From contig NZ_BPLL01000017.1 in the NCBI RefSeq assembly GCF_019656235.1, positions 1 to 34,129 on the forward strand: 34,129 bases of DNA, given 5' to 3'. This stretch comes from Apilactobacillus xinyiensis. Its GTDB lineage: Bacteria; Bacillota; Bacilli; Lactobacillales; Lactobacillaceae. Shown in pieces: positions 7,273 through 15,066 of the stretch (its first letter is position 1; every line of letters starts with the position of its first letter). Made by a program: the position numbers and the translations under genes. Under the pieces are notes generated by a model. That model did not search any database and was not told the origin of the DNA. It saw only the letters and a program-made list of their open reading frames with translations.

Positions 7273-8202
7273 TTATCTTTTAGAATATGCTGGGCTTGGA
7301 AAACAGACACAGCCCCAATGTGGGCGGTCTGGATAGTCCTCTTTAGCGTAAGGACTGCCACTAGCTAGATCATCGCAAATATCGCTATGACTATGCGTGC
7401 TTGCCAAATTCCAATTGAATGAATCGACTGCATATCTACCAAAAACATCATCAGCGGCAGATATACCGAACCTAGTTTTTTCTTGATTTATCAGTTGATT
7501 TTTATAGAAATTCTTCGTTTTATTGAAGATAGTTGCGACTGAGTTAGGACTGGTCGTAAATTCTTTGAACAATTTATTGACCATATAAGCCTGCGTGATA
7601 CCAATCATTAAACCTTTGTTAACTGCATCATTAGTCTGATTGGTTAACTTATCGTTTTTAATCCACACTCGTTGATCAACAGTCAAATCATAGTTTTTCT
7701 GCTTTAACAGAGTGTTAGCCTGCTTCATGATTTGGTCATCTGTATAGTCTTTCGCTGAACGATAGCCCATAGCGCGTGCTTCTCGTTCTTGAAAATTCAT
7801 AGCGTATTGATACTCATTCACTAATGAGTTGCCAAGATAGTTAATAACTTTTTTAGAGTGCGCAGCAATAACAATTGCGGTGATTGCGTTTAATAAGTTC
7901 TGCTTATCTAATCCTGCTATCTTTTTGGCTTTATCCAATCTTAGAGAACCTTCTTCATCAGTAACTAATGGCTTTGAGAACTGATTTAACACGCTTCTAA
8001 ATAAGTCATAGTCACGTGAACTAACATTTCTTCTTAAATCACTAACAGAAAGAACTCCATCGGTATTTTCGGCATTAAAAAAACGCATTAGATAACTTTT
8101 AAAGCTACCCTGTGCGCTGTCATATAAATTATTTATAAAAATATTGTCATTAATTATGCCTGTTATTAGCTGTTGCGAACGTATTTTCGCATTACTACTC
8201 AT
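7273..8202 (-). CDS. Minor head protein, MuF / SPP1 gp7-like
   Basis: I start this at the ATG at 8202, where ATGAGTAGT overlaps the end of the portal gene by 8 bases. Upstream in-frame Mets lie inside the portal coding region and give an implausible hydrophobic leader. The 309-residue protein is helical and ends with the family signature HSHSDICDDLASGSPY...RPHWGCVC, a His/Cys motif at the C-terminus of MuF-type head morphogenesis proteins. It probably associates with the portal inside the capsid. Translation is likely coupled to the portal gene. Confidence 0.8.
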   Translation of the reverse strand: MSSNAKIRSQQLITGIINDNIFINNLYDSAQGSFKSYLMRFFNAENTDGVLSVSDLRRNVSSRDYDLFRSVLNQFSKPLVTDEEGSLRLDKAKKIAGLDKQNLLNAITAIVIAAHSKKVINYLGNSLVNEYQYAMNFQEREARAMGYRSAKDYTDDQIMKQANTLLKQKNYDLTVDQRVWIKNDKLTNQTNDAVNKGLMIGITQAYMVNKLFKEFTTSPNSVATIFNKTKNFYKNQLINQEKTRFGISAADDVFGRYAVDSFNWNLASTHSHSDICDDLASGSPYAKEDYPDRPHWGCVCFPSPAYSKR

Positions 8203-9766
8203 TATTATCACGACCATTATTGCTATCGCTACCGTCATCATTATTAGTTGGATAGTCACCGTCATTACTGCCATTAGCATTACCAAAATCTATAGTGTTT
8301 GCTTTCTTTTCTGCGGTGATTTGTTCCATTTCTTGTGGAACATTTTCAACATTAGATAAGTAAGATAGCAATGTTTGTAGTGACACGATTCCGTTTAAGT
8401 TTTTAACGATATTACTTTCATCAAGTAATGAGTGCGGAATGTTTGGCGTGAATTTGATTTGAATATCGTTAACTACATCTTCCGCTTTCATACCGTCTAA
8501 ACAGTCACATTTAGTCATCATTATGGACAATAACTGTTTAAAAGCGTTAGTCATCTTTCTAGCTTTGGAGTCTGCCAGCATGACCATAGGCTGTAGCTTT
8601 TTACCTAAAGCATCTCCACTAGCAGTTGCTCCAAGCTGTGGGTCAGATAGATTGATAATCTGTGCATTTTGGTAGATTTGAGAAGTCACTCTATCCATAA
8701 AATGTTCTTGTTGCGTGTCATTCTGCGGTTTTTCAAGGAATTTCGCATCGATACCAGCCAAATCACTAGCGTTATCATCAGCCTGTAAAATGTGCCAACG
8801 CTTAATCGTCTTACGTTGCTCTGAGTCCAGCTTTTTAAAGCCTTTAAGGAACAACAAAGCGTTACTAAAATATTCAACATCGTTGAACTTAAGAGAGTAT
8901 GCACGGTCTAGCTTATCGATAGCGGAGATAGCATCATCAAACATACCTAAGCGTTCATCATTTTCTGGTAACTCTGCAACTGGGATTGTTTCCAATGGAT
9001 TTGGTTGCTTTAAATTCTTCATCTTGGAAACATCTGACAAGTCTTCAGAACTAAAGTTATATATGCTATCGGCTGTATATAAAGTTCCAAAAAAGTTGCT
9101 GCCGACTTGGTTAAAGTAGATAGCAAACTTAGGGTTCGAAGCCAATTTATTGTCATACACCATCAAACACTGTTCTGGTGACACATCGTTAAACTTAATA
9201 TCTTTTTTATCGTCTAAATAAGCGATTAAGTAACTCCTGCCATATATATCAGCTTTCTTGCTTAACTCAAATAAAACATCTGAGTAGTGACTGCTATTCA
9301 ACGCATTACTTAACCAGTCATTAATGGCTTTGCTTTTATCATCTAGTGGAGAATTTACTGATTGGCCGCTAGGTACATAATTGATTTTGGCTGGTATTCC
9401 AGCAAAAAAACCTGCAAAAGTGTTAACCATGTTCTTAGGCAAATTAATACCCATATTGGTTTCTCTTTTTTGCATAAGCTTGTTAAAAGACCGCTTGTGT
9501 AGAACTGCATGGTCGCCTTTATAAACCTGCATTTTTTCATGATAAACCTGTACTAGTGCGGCATAACCGCATAGTAGTTGATTTACTTGTCCTAAATTGT
9601 TTTCAATATCAAAATCTGGAGAGCAACGCAAAACATCGTTGTCATCAAAGTAGATATCATCAGTTAAATATGGCGAGTTAACACCATTTTGGTTTAAAAA
9701 ACCGCTGATAAAACGGTTAGGATTATTCCGATTAAATGTAAAACCGTTAGGATCAAATACTCCCAA
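8195..9766 (-). CDS. Portal protein (SPP1 gp6 family)
   Basis: The 523-residue length fits SPP1-type portals. It uses a TTG start at 9766 after a near-perfect AAAGGAGG. Visible motifs include the N-terminal clip region (KRETNMGINLPKNMVNTFAG), the block YGRSYLIAYLDD followed by VSPEQCLMVYD, and NPLETIPVAELPEN, all typical of the SPP1-like portal family. It forms the dodecameric ring for DNA entry. The C-terminus is Asn/Asp-rich and overlaps the MuF start. Confidence 0.88.
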   Translation of the reverse strand: MGVFDPNGFTFNRNNPNRFISGFLNQNGVNSPYLTDDIYFDDNDVLRCSPDFDIENNLGQVNQLLCGYAALVQVYHEKMQVYKGDHAVLHKRSFNKLMQKRETNMGINLPKNMVNTFAGFFAGIPAKINYVPSGQSVNSPLDDKSKAINDWLSNALNSSHYSDVLFELSKKADIYGRSYLIAYLDDKKDIKFNDVSPEQCLMVYDNKLASNPKFAIYFNQVGSNFFGTLYTADSIYNFSSEDLSDVSKMKNLKQPNPLETIPVAELPENDERLGMFDDAISAIDKLDRAYSLKFNDVEYFSNALLFLKGFKKLDSEQRKTIKRWHILQADDNASDLAGIDAKFLEKPQNDTQQEHFMDRVTSQIYQNAQIINLSDPQLGATASGDALGKKLQPMVMLADSKARKMTNAFKQLLSIMMTKCDCLDGMKAEDVVNDIQIKFTPNIPHSLLDESNIVKNLNGIVSLQTLLSYLSNVENVPQEMEQITAEKKANTIDFGNANGSNDGDYPTNNDDGSDSNNGRDNNE

Positions 9767-9780
9767 TTATTTCGCCTCCT

Positions 9781-11247
9781 TTAAAATAAATCAAAATAAT
9801 CATCGTCCCCATATGTGATAGCACTAACACCACCGTTAGCAGACTCTTGAGATAAAGCTTGTGTCATCGAATCCACTTCATCATCGTGTTCCATATTAGG
9901 AAAGCCAAACCACTCATCTAACATCTCACGAACCCACGGTTGCCAACTAGGGTGTGGCAGATAAACGTTTCCTGCTTCAAAGAAAGGTACAACCACGTTA
10001 GCACGTGTTACTTTATCACCGTGTGGAATCACTGGCTTAATACCACTAACTGCATTTCTAATTGTGTTCATGATTGCCGAACCGTTCGCCTTATCTTCAA
10101 TATAAATTGCGTGTGCTTCTGGTTGGCGATTGTGCATAGCCATGATTGCTTGAAGCTGTTGGTTAAAGCCCATGCGGTCATGCACACGGTCAAGCAAATA
10201 AAAATTACTACCCTGTTTTCCCCACGTTTGCCCAGCTACATAATCAGAAGTATCACTGGCAGTAAAGGTTAAATCCCAACTAGACCAACGTTTATCTAGT
10301 CTAGGCAGTATAGCGGTCTTACCGTCATTTTGTAGTCCTAAACGTTCAGCAGTTGCACCATCTGGAACGTAGTAGTTAATATCACTTTCTTTGAAAATAT
10401 TCCCACCATTTTGAACTGGACGTTGTTGATACAACGCCGCCCAAACTCGACTACCAGCGGTCTTTTTAATCTGCTCTGCCCACTTAACACCCTTAGACAT
10501 TGGTGGGAACGGACACAAAGGTTGGCCAACTGAACGCCCTAAAATGTCGTTTTCTTCTGACAACTCTGGCAATCTAATTTCTTCCCACGGATAACTCATT
10601 TCCTTTAAAAGCCTGCCTGCTAGGTCATCAACATTCCACCTAGTCATAATCACAATTATTGATGCATCGTGACTTAAACGTGAAGTAAAACTGGCTTGCC
10701 ACTCGTCCCAAATCTTATCTCTTTGGTTAGCAGAGTTAGCTTCTGCCATATTTTTCAATGGATCATCGATAATTAAAAGGTCAGCATGCTTACCAGTCGC
10801 GCTACCTAAAATAGTGGTAGCGTGCATAGCACCTTTATGGTTCTCAATCTGCCACTCGTTTTGTGTATGCTTCTTTGGGTCCACGTTAAGTCCATACATT
10901 GGACCGGCAAACTCATTGAACTTAGACAAGTTAAAACGTCCAAACTTCTGTACGAGTGAGTCAGAATAAGATGCAATCATAACTTCTTTATCTGGATTAT
11001 TCATAAGATAATAACTTGGAAAAGTTTCACTAATTGTGGTTGATTTACCATGTTGTGGTGGCATTTCGACAATGTAACACTTACGTTCCCCATCAACTAT
11101 CTTCTGCAGTTTATCGCAAATTAGTTGCGTATGCGGAAACAATTCGAACTGATAATCGTGTGCAAGTTCAAAATAATCAGCGTATGAACGCCTTGCTAAC
11201 TCATATCTAGCAGCTTGTTTAAGCAGCTTCTCTGTTTGCACGTCCAT
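9781..11247 (-). CDS. terL: Terminase large subunit
   Basis: The start is the ATG at 11247, preceded by AAAGGAGATGAGTGT; an upstream in-frame Met at 11286 lies inside terS. The 488-residue motor has Walker A MPPQHGKST (residues 62-70), Walker B LLIIDDP (Asp161/162), and an RNase H-like nuclease domain with SSWDLTF and IYIEDKANG. It cuts and pumps DNA into the prohead through the portal. The nuclease and ATPase residues all look intact, so DNA packaging may still be possible although the tail genes are absent. Confidence 0.93.
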   Translation of the reverse strand: MDVQTEKLLKQAARYELARRSYADYFELAHDYQFELFPHTQLICDKLQKIVDGERKCYIVEMPPQHGKSTTISETFPSYYLMNNPDKEVMIASYSDSLVQKFGRFNLSKFNEFAGPMYGLNVDPKKHTQNEWQIENHKGAMHATTILGSATGKHADLLIIDDPLKNMAEANSANQRDKIWDEWQASFTSRLSHDASIIVIMTRWNVDDLAGRLLKEMSYPWEEIRLPELSEENDILGRSVGQPLCPFPPMSKGVKWAEQIKKTAGSRVWAALYQQRPVQNGGNIFKESDINYYVPDGATAERLGLQNDGKTAILPRLDKRWSSWDLTFTASDTSDYVAGQTWGKQGSNFYLLDRVHDRMGFNQQLQAIMAMHNRQPEAHAIYIEDKANGSAIMNTIRNAVSGIKPVIPHGDKVTRANVVVPFFEAGNVYLPHPSWQPWVREMLDEWFGFPNMEHDDEVDSMTQALSQESANGGVSAITYGDDDYFDLF

Positions 11248-11260
11248 ACACTCATCTCCT

Positions 11261-11770
11261 TTAATCATCAGTTTGTTTATAATCAAATTTCTTTTTCTGC
11301 TTTGCGTCCGCTAAGGCTTCTAGCTTATCTGCAGGCAACTTATTTAAGTTCTGTAACTCAATCGAGCCAGATACAGTTGTTTCCTTTTTGTCGGTGAACA
11401 TAGCGTATTTTTTACCAATCAGTTCAGCGGCTTTTAACCTATCCTTGATTGATGCATCTACGCTAAACACTTCTCCACCGGTGCCGATTGTGTCTTGCTC
11501 TTGACCATATAACACGCGTGATAAGAACTTCATAACGTCTTCGGCGCTGGCAATCTTTTCATCACTCATATCAGCCATAACAGCCTGTATGTATTTTTTA
11601 ATTGGTTCCTTATCCAAGTTTTCGCTACCAATGGATTTAGCTGTTCTCTTTGAATAGCCAGCTCTAATTGCAGCATCAGTTCCGTTTCCACTTTTAATGT
11701 ATTCATCGGCAAATTTTAACTGTTTAGGTGTTAGTGCGTTGCGTAGTACTGTTATGTTTATATCCGACAT
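11261..11770 (-). CDS. terS: Terminase small subunit
   Basis: The 169-residue product opens with LTPKQLKFADEYIKSGNGTD and AAIRAGYSKRTAKSIGSENL, the Terminase_2 helix-turn-helix that recognises the packaging site. The middle is oligomerisation-type helix, and the C-terminal part (KKKFDYKQTDD) is charged. It precedes terL by 13 bases. A pac or cos site is expected in or just upstream of it, but none can be singled out by eye. Confidence 0.88.
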   Translation of the reverse strand: MSDINITVLRNALTPKQLKFADEYIKSGNGTDAAIRAGYSKRTAKSIGSENLDKEPIKKYIQAVMADMSDEKIASAEDVMKFLSRVLYGQEQDTIGTGGEVFSVDASIKDRLKAAELIGKKYAMFTDKKETTVSGSIELQNLNKLPADKLEALADAKQKKKFDYKQTDD

Positions 11771-11804
11771 GCGTATTCTCCTTTCGTATTTATTTATATG
11801 TATT

Positions 11805-11828
11805 AAAAAAGCACTCAGATGAGTGCTA
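11805..11828 (-). terminator. Rho-independent terminator
   Basis: On the minus strand AGCACTC-atct-GAGTGCT is followed by six Ts. It ends the 113-residue gene just upstream and separates it from the terminase operon, implying that terS has its own promoter or depends on antitermination. Confidence 0.75.
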
Positions 11829-11847
11829 ATTTGTTTATATATTCATC

Positions 11848-12189
11848 TTAAACGTTTCTATCGCCTTTTATATCAGCATATCCTACAGCTTGATTAGGCA
11901 AATTGTCCTCCAATTTAGATAATATTCTAAGTGAAGTAGATATTGGGACTTCGTTAATTGCCAATATATTAACTATAGATAAAGCTACTTGATCTTCATG
12001 TATTAAGTTTATTTTTTTGCCATCTTCAATTTTGATTGCTTTGCTATTATGCAAAGTTCCACCGATAACCCTATTAAATTTTTTACTTACATCATATAAA
12101 CGATGAATATCTTTTAATTTATTGTTTTTATTATGTTCAAAAAAATGAATTCCTTTATTAATACTTTTAATCGCTTCTTTTTTGTTCAT
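11848..12189 (-). CDS. Hypothetical protein, 113 aa
   Basis: The ATG at 12189 follows GGAG by 8 bases and is preferred over an in-frame GTG 9 bases upstream. The protein starts with a basic helix (KKEAIKSINKGIHFFEHNKN) and has a helical C-terminal half (DQVALSIVNILAINEVP). It has its own terminator, so it is probably a monocistronic accessory gene. I do not recognise the family. Confidence 0.6.
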   Translation of the reverse strand: MNKKEAIKSINKGIHFFEHNKNNKLKDIHRLYDVSKKFNRVIGGTLHNSKAIKIEDGKKINLIHEDQVALSIVNILAINEVPISTSLRILSKLEDNLPNQAVGYADIKGDRNV

Positions 12190-12462
12190 TTGAATCACTC
12201 CATATTTTTGTATTTTGTCTCAAAATCACTCCATTTTTTCTCATTTTTGGACTAATTTTGTGCCAACTTGCTATAAATCCCAGTTTAAAGGCATTTTGAA
12301 TTCCTTAAAACAACCAAAACTAGGAATTGGACTATTTTTTGACTGTAAATCCCAATTCTTTCATTTTGTTTTTAAACCATTTTTCTCCACTGGCTTTTTG
12401 TAAAACTTTTTTTATATTGTTCAATGTAAATTTTTCATTTCATCGTCATCATTCTTCAAAGC

Positions 12463-12612
12463 TTATAAGCCAAACTGTTTGAAAAATTTATCAGCTTCTC
12501 GTTTACTTTTTCTATATTCTTTATCCATTTGTTTTTGTTCTTTTTTAACACGCTTACTAAATCTAGTATGTTCTTTTTGCATTTTTGCAAAATCTTTTTC
12601 GAAGTTATCCAT
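12463..12612 (-). CDS. Small basic helical protein, 49 aa
   Basis: The frame starts at the ATG at 12612 after GAAAGGGTGATTTT and encodes one long, highly charged helix (KMQKEHTRFSKRVKKEQKQM...YRKSKREAD). Start, ribosome site and amino-acid composition support a real gene. The function is unknown; such short coiled-coil proteins are common between phage operons. Confidence 0.5.
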   Translation of the reverse strand: MDNFEKDFAKMQKEHTRFSKRVKKEQKQMDKEYRKSKREADKFFKQFGL

Positions 12613-12695
12613 AAAATCACCCTTTCAAATTAGGTCAGGTTTTGTCAGGTTTTTTCCGACATGCAATTACGTCTATATAATAGGTAGAAACACAA

Positions 12696-12881
12696 TTACA
12701 ACTTTTCCAACGATTTTAAAGCATATTTCAGCACCTTGATAGCTTCTTTTCTATGGAAATGACCTGTTACATAAAACACCACTTCATCAGCTTCTTTATG
12801 CAATTTTTTATTTCTGATATCACGGTCAGCCCTACCGTCTAACTTGTTTTCTATGTTGTCTTTAACTCTTAATGCGTCCAA
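12696..12881 (-). CDS. Small hypothetical protein, 61 aa
   Basis: The TTG start at 12881 sits 7 bases after AAAGGAG. The protein has a charged N-terminal half (LDGRADRDIRNKKLHKEADE) and a short beta/alpha C-terminus (VVFYVTGHFHRKEAIKVLKYA), which looks like a folded small domain. Function unknown. It lies between the RNA-rich region and the terminase cluster. Confidence 0.5.
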   Translation of the reverse strand: MDALRVKDNIENKLDGRADRDIRNKKLHKEADEVVFYVTGHFHRKEAIKVLKYALKSLEKL

Positions 12882-12918
12882 AGCTATTCTCCTTTCTTTT
12901 TAGTTTTTATATGTACAT

Positions 12919-12987
12919 AAAAAGCCTGCACTAAGCAGACTTTATTTTTTGTATAAAAAAAGACGATTGCAATAACTGCAAACGCCT
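12919..12987. terminator. Two adjacent terminator-like hairpins
   Basis: The first (12919-12950) pairs AAAGCCTGC with GCAGACTTT, with one mismatch, and has a T-rich run on both sides, so it could act in either direction. The second (12955-12987) pairs imperfectly around TTGCA...TGCAA and has seven Ts only when read on the minus strand. They probably stop minus-strand transcripts leaving the tRNA-like region. Confidence 0.5.
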
Positions 12988-13036
12988 TTATATGTATTCC
13001 TCTATCTGCGACCAAACAGATAAAGGAGTAATAAAC

Positions 13037-13171
13037 ATGACAGTTAAAAACAACATGTTGGATACCACCCCAACACTAGAGATACGCCAAGCGGACATCT
13101 CATTTCTCAACACGTATATAATAACATTAAAGTACAAAAAAATGCAAAACAAATACAAAAAGTTTTTTTAA
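13037..13171 (+). CDS. Possible small peptide, 44 aa
   Basis: The ATG at 13037 follows AAAGGAG by 8 bases. The predicted peptide has a polar first half (MTVKNNMLDTTPTLEIRQAD) and a hydrophobic-then-basic end (FLNTYIITLKYKKMQNKYKK). It is just downstream of a minus-strand terminator and upstream of a long inverted repeat. The good ribosome site is the main support, and it may be a leader or regulatory peptide. No family recognised. Confidence 0.4.
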   Translation: MTVKNNMLDTTPTLEIRQADISFLNTYIITLKYKKMQNKYKKFF

Positions 13172-13174
13172 AAA

Positions 13175-13226
13175 CATTTTTCAAATTACAACAATTTTAT
13201 AGTAATTTTATTGAAAAATGTTACTA
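13175..13226. repeat. Long-loop inverted repeat
   Basis: AACATTTTTCAA and TTGAAAAATGTT form a perfect 12-base inverted pair across an AT-rich spacer of about 30 bases. It lies between two short plus-strand frames. It could be a protein-binding site or part of the leader structure of the downstream peptide mRNA. Confidence 0.5.
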
Positions 13227-13297
13227 TTTAATAGACGTCTTTAAAATAGGGCTACCAACCTTATTGAAACATTAGGCGTTGAAAGGAGGTGCGCTAA

Positions 13298-13423
13298 GTG
13301 AGTATCTCAATAATTTCTCAACAAATTTCATTGAGTGTTTCATTAGACCCAATCACAACATTGGTAATCTTATACTGTATAGTACCAAAGGCTACTAAAC
13401 GTGTAATGAAACACTTTAAATAG
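13298..13423 (+). CDS. Type I toxin-like small membrane peptide, 41 aa
   Basis: The GTG at 13298 follows a strong AAAGGAGGT by 7 bases. The 41-residue peptide has one hydrophobic stretch (TTLVILYCIVP, around residues 20-30) and a basic end (KATKRVMKHFK), the usual shape of type I toxins such as the TxpA/holin-like peptides of Gram-positive prophages. The leader holds GCTACC at 13251-13256 and the 3' region holds GGTAGC at 13444-13449. These can pair over a long distance, a known way of masking such mRNAs. A terminator follows at 13489. No antisense promoter was identified, so the type I assignment is inference. Confidence 0.5.
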   Translation: MSISIISQQISLSVSLDPITTLVILYCIVPKATKRVMKHFK

Positions 13424-13488
13424 TATTACTATATTTAGATAGTGGTAGCAAGCGACCCAACTATTTAAATAAGATACAATTTCATTAA

Positions 13489-13518
13489 GAGAGTGCAAAT
13501 ACCAGCACTCTTTTTTTG
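13489..13518 (+). terminator. Rho-independent terminator
   Basis: AGAGTGC and GCACTCT pair across a loop of about 8 bases, followed by seven Ts on the plus strand. It closes the transcript of the 41-residue peptide. Confidence 0.8.
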
Positions 13519-13649
13519 TAAACAAAAAGCCCTAACATTAAGTCAGGACTTCTGTAGTTTGTGTCAACTCATTAAGGTATTGCTATATCACCTCTTAACC
13601 GATTTTGAAAGGAAACTATAGTTACATATAGTATGGCTTATGGCAATAA
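13519..13649. other. Noncoding spacer
   Basis: No convincing gene. It contains short inverted repeats (for example ACTATAGTTACATATAGT near 13615) and leads on the minus strand out of the tRNA-like cluster. Confidence 0.5.
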
Positions 13650-13715
13650 TGCTGACTGTTGGACTTGAACCAACACATATAACTGGGGTTACTGTTCTTC
13701 TTGAACTAAGTCAGC
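13650..13715 (-). ncRNA. Miniature tRNA-like structure 1 (66 nt)
   Basis: Read on the minus strand, it has a perfect 7-pair acceptor stem (GCTGACT/AGTCAGC) plus A, U8-A9, a D-like hairpin GTTC-aagaa-GAAC, a hairpin GTAAC-CCCA-GTTAT at the anticodon position, and a canonical T-arm GTTGG-TTCAAGT-CCAAC. The 'anticodon' loop is only 4 bases under the best pairing, so I cannot assign an anticodon. It is either a degenerate tRNA or a deliberate tRNA mimic. CCA is not encoded. Confidence 0.5.
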
Positions 13716-13717
13716 AC

Positions 13718-13803
13718 GTTGTCTGCTCACTTTGGCAAGTTACAGACAACATATCCACCACCGTGTCAGAGGTGGACAATGTCTATGCTCTTAGTCAACA
13801 TAG
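13718..13803 (-). ncRNA. Three consecutive hairpins between tRNA-like elements
   Basis: Three clean inverted repeats are packed together: GTTGTCTG/CAGACAAC (13718-13750, eight pairs), TCCACC/GGTGGA (13754-13776, six pairs), and CTATG/CATAG (13783-13803). On the minus strand the middle loop contains CTGACAC, like a Val-GAC anticodon loop with one extra base. No T-arm is present, so this could be a decayed tRNA or another structured RNA. Confidence 0.4.
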
Positions 13804-13807
13804 GCAA

Positions 13808-13867
13808 CTAACACAATTGGACTCGAACCAATATAGCTTTACTACCCTAGTCCTGCTAGGTGTGTCA
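13808..13867 (-). ncRNA. Miniature tRNA-like structure 2 (60 nt)
   Basis: The minus strand shows an acceptor stem TGACACA/TGTGTTA (seven pairs, one G-U), a D-like hairpin CTAG-CAGGA-CTAG with GG in the loop, a short hairpin GTAG-TAAAG-CTAT, and a canonical T-arm ATTGG-TTCGAGT-CCAAT. At 60 bases it is 13 or more shorter than a normal tRNA and has no variable loop. If three pairs are used, the loop GTAAAGC would read anticodon AAA, but this is weak. Confidence 0.5.
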
Positions 13868-13911
13868 ACTAGTATTACATTAACGAAAGAATGCGTCATC
13901 AATGGTCTGCT

Positions 13912-13938
13912 TTGCTAGGCTACTGGCTAACCTAGCAA
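13912..13938. ncRNA. Stable hairpin between tRNA-like elements
   Basis: TTGCTAGG and CCTAGCAA form eight perfect pairs around an 11-base loop, immediately downstream (minus strand) of tRNA-like structure 3. It resembles the other spacer hairpins in size and may be a processing signal. Confidence 0.4.
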
Positions 13939-13940
13939 CA

Positions 13941-13987
13941 CAAACAGTAGGAGTCGAACCTATCAAAACTGCCAATCAGTCTGTCTG
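13941..13987 (-). ncRNA. Miniature tRNA-like structure 3 (47 nt)
   Basis: The acceptor pairing is CAGACAG/CTGTTTG (seven pairs, one G-U). One hairpin ACTG-ATTGG-CAGT and a T-arm TAGG-TTCGACT-CCTA are visible, with only UUUGA between them. An anticodon arm appears to be missing altogether. The T-loop matches tRNA consensus, so common ancestry with tRNA is likely. Confidence 0.4.
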
Positions 13988-14123
13988 TACACTTTTTTAA
14001 TTTATGGAGAAAATCCGCTCGAAATTGGAATTGAACGTATGTGCAGTAGTCGTGATATCATACTGATATCACTATACATAGTATAGACCCCATCAGTACA
14101 AAAAAAGTACAAAGCAAGTACAA
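13988..14123. other. Noncoding stretch with T-loop remnant and palindromes
   Basis: A fourth T-loop motif (GTTCAATTCC on the minus strand, about 14026-14036) lacks paired stems and looks like a decayed copy. A perfect GTGATATCA-tac-TGATATCAC palindrome lies at 14052-14072, next to a second short palindrome (CTATAC...GTATAG). These precede the late operon and could be a binding site; no gene is seen. Confidence 0.4.
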
Positions 14124-14609
14124 CTATCTAAAATATTTTATAAATTCAGATACCGCTTCATTCTTGCGATTAAAATACGTTCCTCTTGAATAGTGTAATT
14201 TAATAGCTACAAATTCAACCTTGCACTTATTTATATAAGTATCGACCAGTAATACTCGATAGTCATTATCAATGCAATTCAAAGCCTTTTTGACCTTCTT
14301 ACAGTAACTTCTAGCTTGCATTAATCTCAATATTTTGTCATCTTCAGTGTTTGGCTTATTTTTGCCAGTGATCATTCCATCGTTTTGAACTGCTGGAATT
14401 CCTGCTTTTATAATGGCTAAATTTTGTAAGTAACGTTTGAAAATTATTTTAACCTTTTTAAGATTTTTACTATGTGTATCTTCTAAATAGTCAGACAACA
14501 GCAAATCTAACTCGTCCATCGTGTTTTTAATTAGCAACACAGTATTTTGTTTACCTTGCTTGTCTGCATATTTTTGAATATCAGCTTTGATTTTAGCACT
14601 TAGCTCCAT
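14124..14609 (-). CDS. ArpU-family late transcription regulator
   Basis: This 161-residue protein has a helical N-terminus and a sigma-region-4-like C-terminus: KKALNCIDNDYRVLLVDTYI then KLHYSRGTYFNRKNEAVSEF. That 'acidic helix, then HTH with YFxRKxxAV' ending is typical of ArpU regulators, which lie just upstream of the terminase genes in lactobacillus and enterococcal phages and switch on late genes. Its position at the end of the early operon, next to an unusual RNA-rich spacer and then terS, fits that role. Confidence 0.8.
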   Translation of the reverse strand: MELSAKIKADIQKYADKQGKQNTVLLIKNTMDELDLLLSDYLEDTHSKNLKKVKIIFKRYLQNLAIIKAGIPAVQNDGMITGKNKPNTEDDKILRLMQARSYCKKVKKALNCIDNDYRVLLVDTYINKCKVEFVAIKLHYSRGTYFNRKNEAVSEFIKYFR

Positions 14610-14629
14610 CTATAACACTCCTAAACTTA

Positions 14630-14878
14630 TTATGCTTTTTGTCCTGCTTGACCATTGCCTTGATTTGCTACAACTGGTTGTTTTGGTTGGTTTCTAGCAA
14701 CTAAATTCCTGAATTTGCTAACTAAATAAGCAATGTTATCTAGTAATTGTATGTCGTTGGTTAAATCATACATGGTCTTTTGCTCTTCAATTTTGGCACT
14801 GTAAAAGGTATTCATGTAATCGAAGCTGTGTTTTGATTCCATAAGTCCTAATGTTCGATCCATATTGTTATTATTCAT
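14630..14878 (-). CDS. Hypothetical early protein, 82 aa
   Basis: The 82-residue product has a mixed helical body (SFDYMNTFYSAKIEEQKTMY, IQLLDNIAYLVSKFRNLVAR) and a flexible tail rich in Gln, Pro and Gly. It lies in a tight operon between a small membrane protein and the ArpU regulator. No family recognised. Confidence 0.55.
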   Translation of the reverse strand: MNNNNMDRTLGLMESKHSFDYMNTFYSAKIEEQKTMYDLTNDIQLLDNIAYLVSKFRNLVARNQPKQPVVANQGNGQAGQKA

Positions 14879-14880
14879 AA

Positions 14881-15066
14881 TTAATCTTCCTTTTCATTTT
14901 TATTTTGTAATTTTTGTGTTTCTTTGAAATAGTCCAACTTGCATTGATAACGGTATAAGATACAACTATTAACTCCTGCCACAATAATGTTGGTAATGTA
15001 TGAAATCATCAGTAGCAACGCTAGTGCAGCCAAAATGCCAACTACAGCTATCTTAATAATATCCAC
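14881..15066 (-). CDS. Small single-pass membrane protein, 61 aa
   Basis: Residues 5-33 form one long hydrophobic segment (IAVVGILAALALLLMISYIT and beyond), followed by a charged cytoplasmic-type tail ending KNEKED. It touches both neighbours within one or two bases, so it is part of the early operon. The function is unknown. Confidence 0.55.
   Translation of the reverse strand: MDIIKIAVVGILAALALLLMISYITNIIVAGVNSCILYRYQCKLDYFKETQKLQNKNEKED

Noticed and set aside
7129-7368. Plus-strand frames opposite scaffold and MuF genes
   Set aside because: Shadows of well-supported minus-strand structural genes.
12332-12424. Possible 30-residue minus-strand peptide with TTG start
   Set aside because: No ribosome site; the area contains a degenerate direct repeat and may be a remnant.
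13650-13715. Ordinary tRNA gene
   Set aside because: Acceptor and T-arm fit, but the anticodon loop is too short to assign an anticodon, so it is reported only as tRNA-like.
13640-13918. Plus-strand 92-residue open frame
   Set aside because: It runs antisense through the tRNA-like hairpins, has no ribosome site and no sensible composition.
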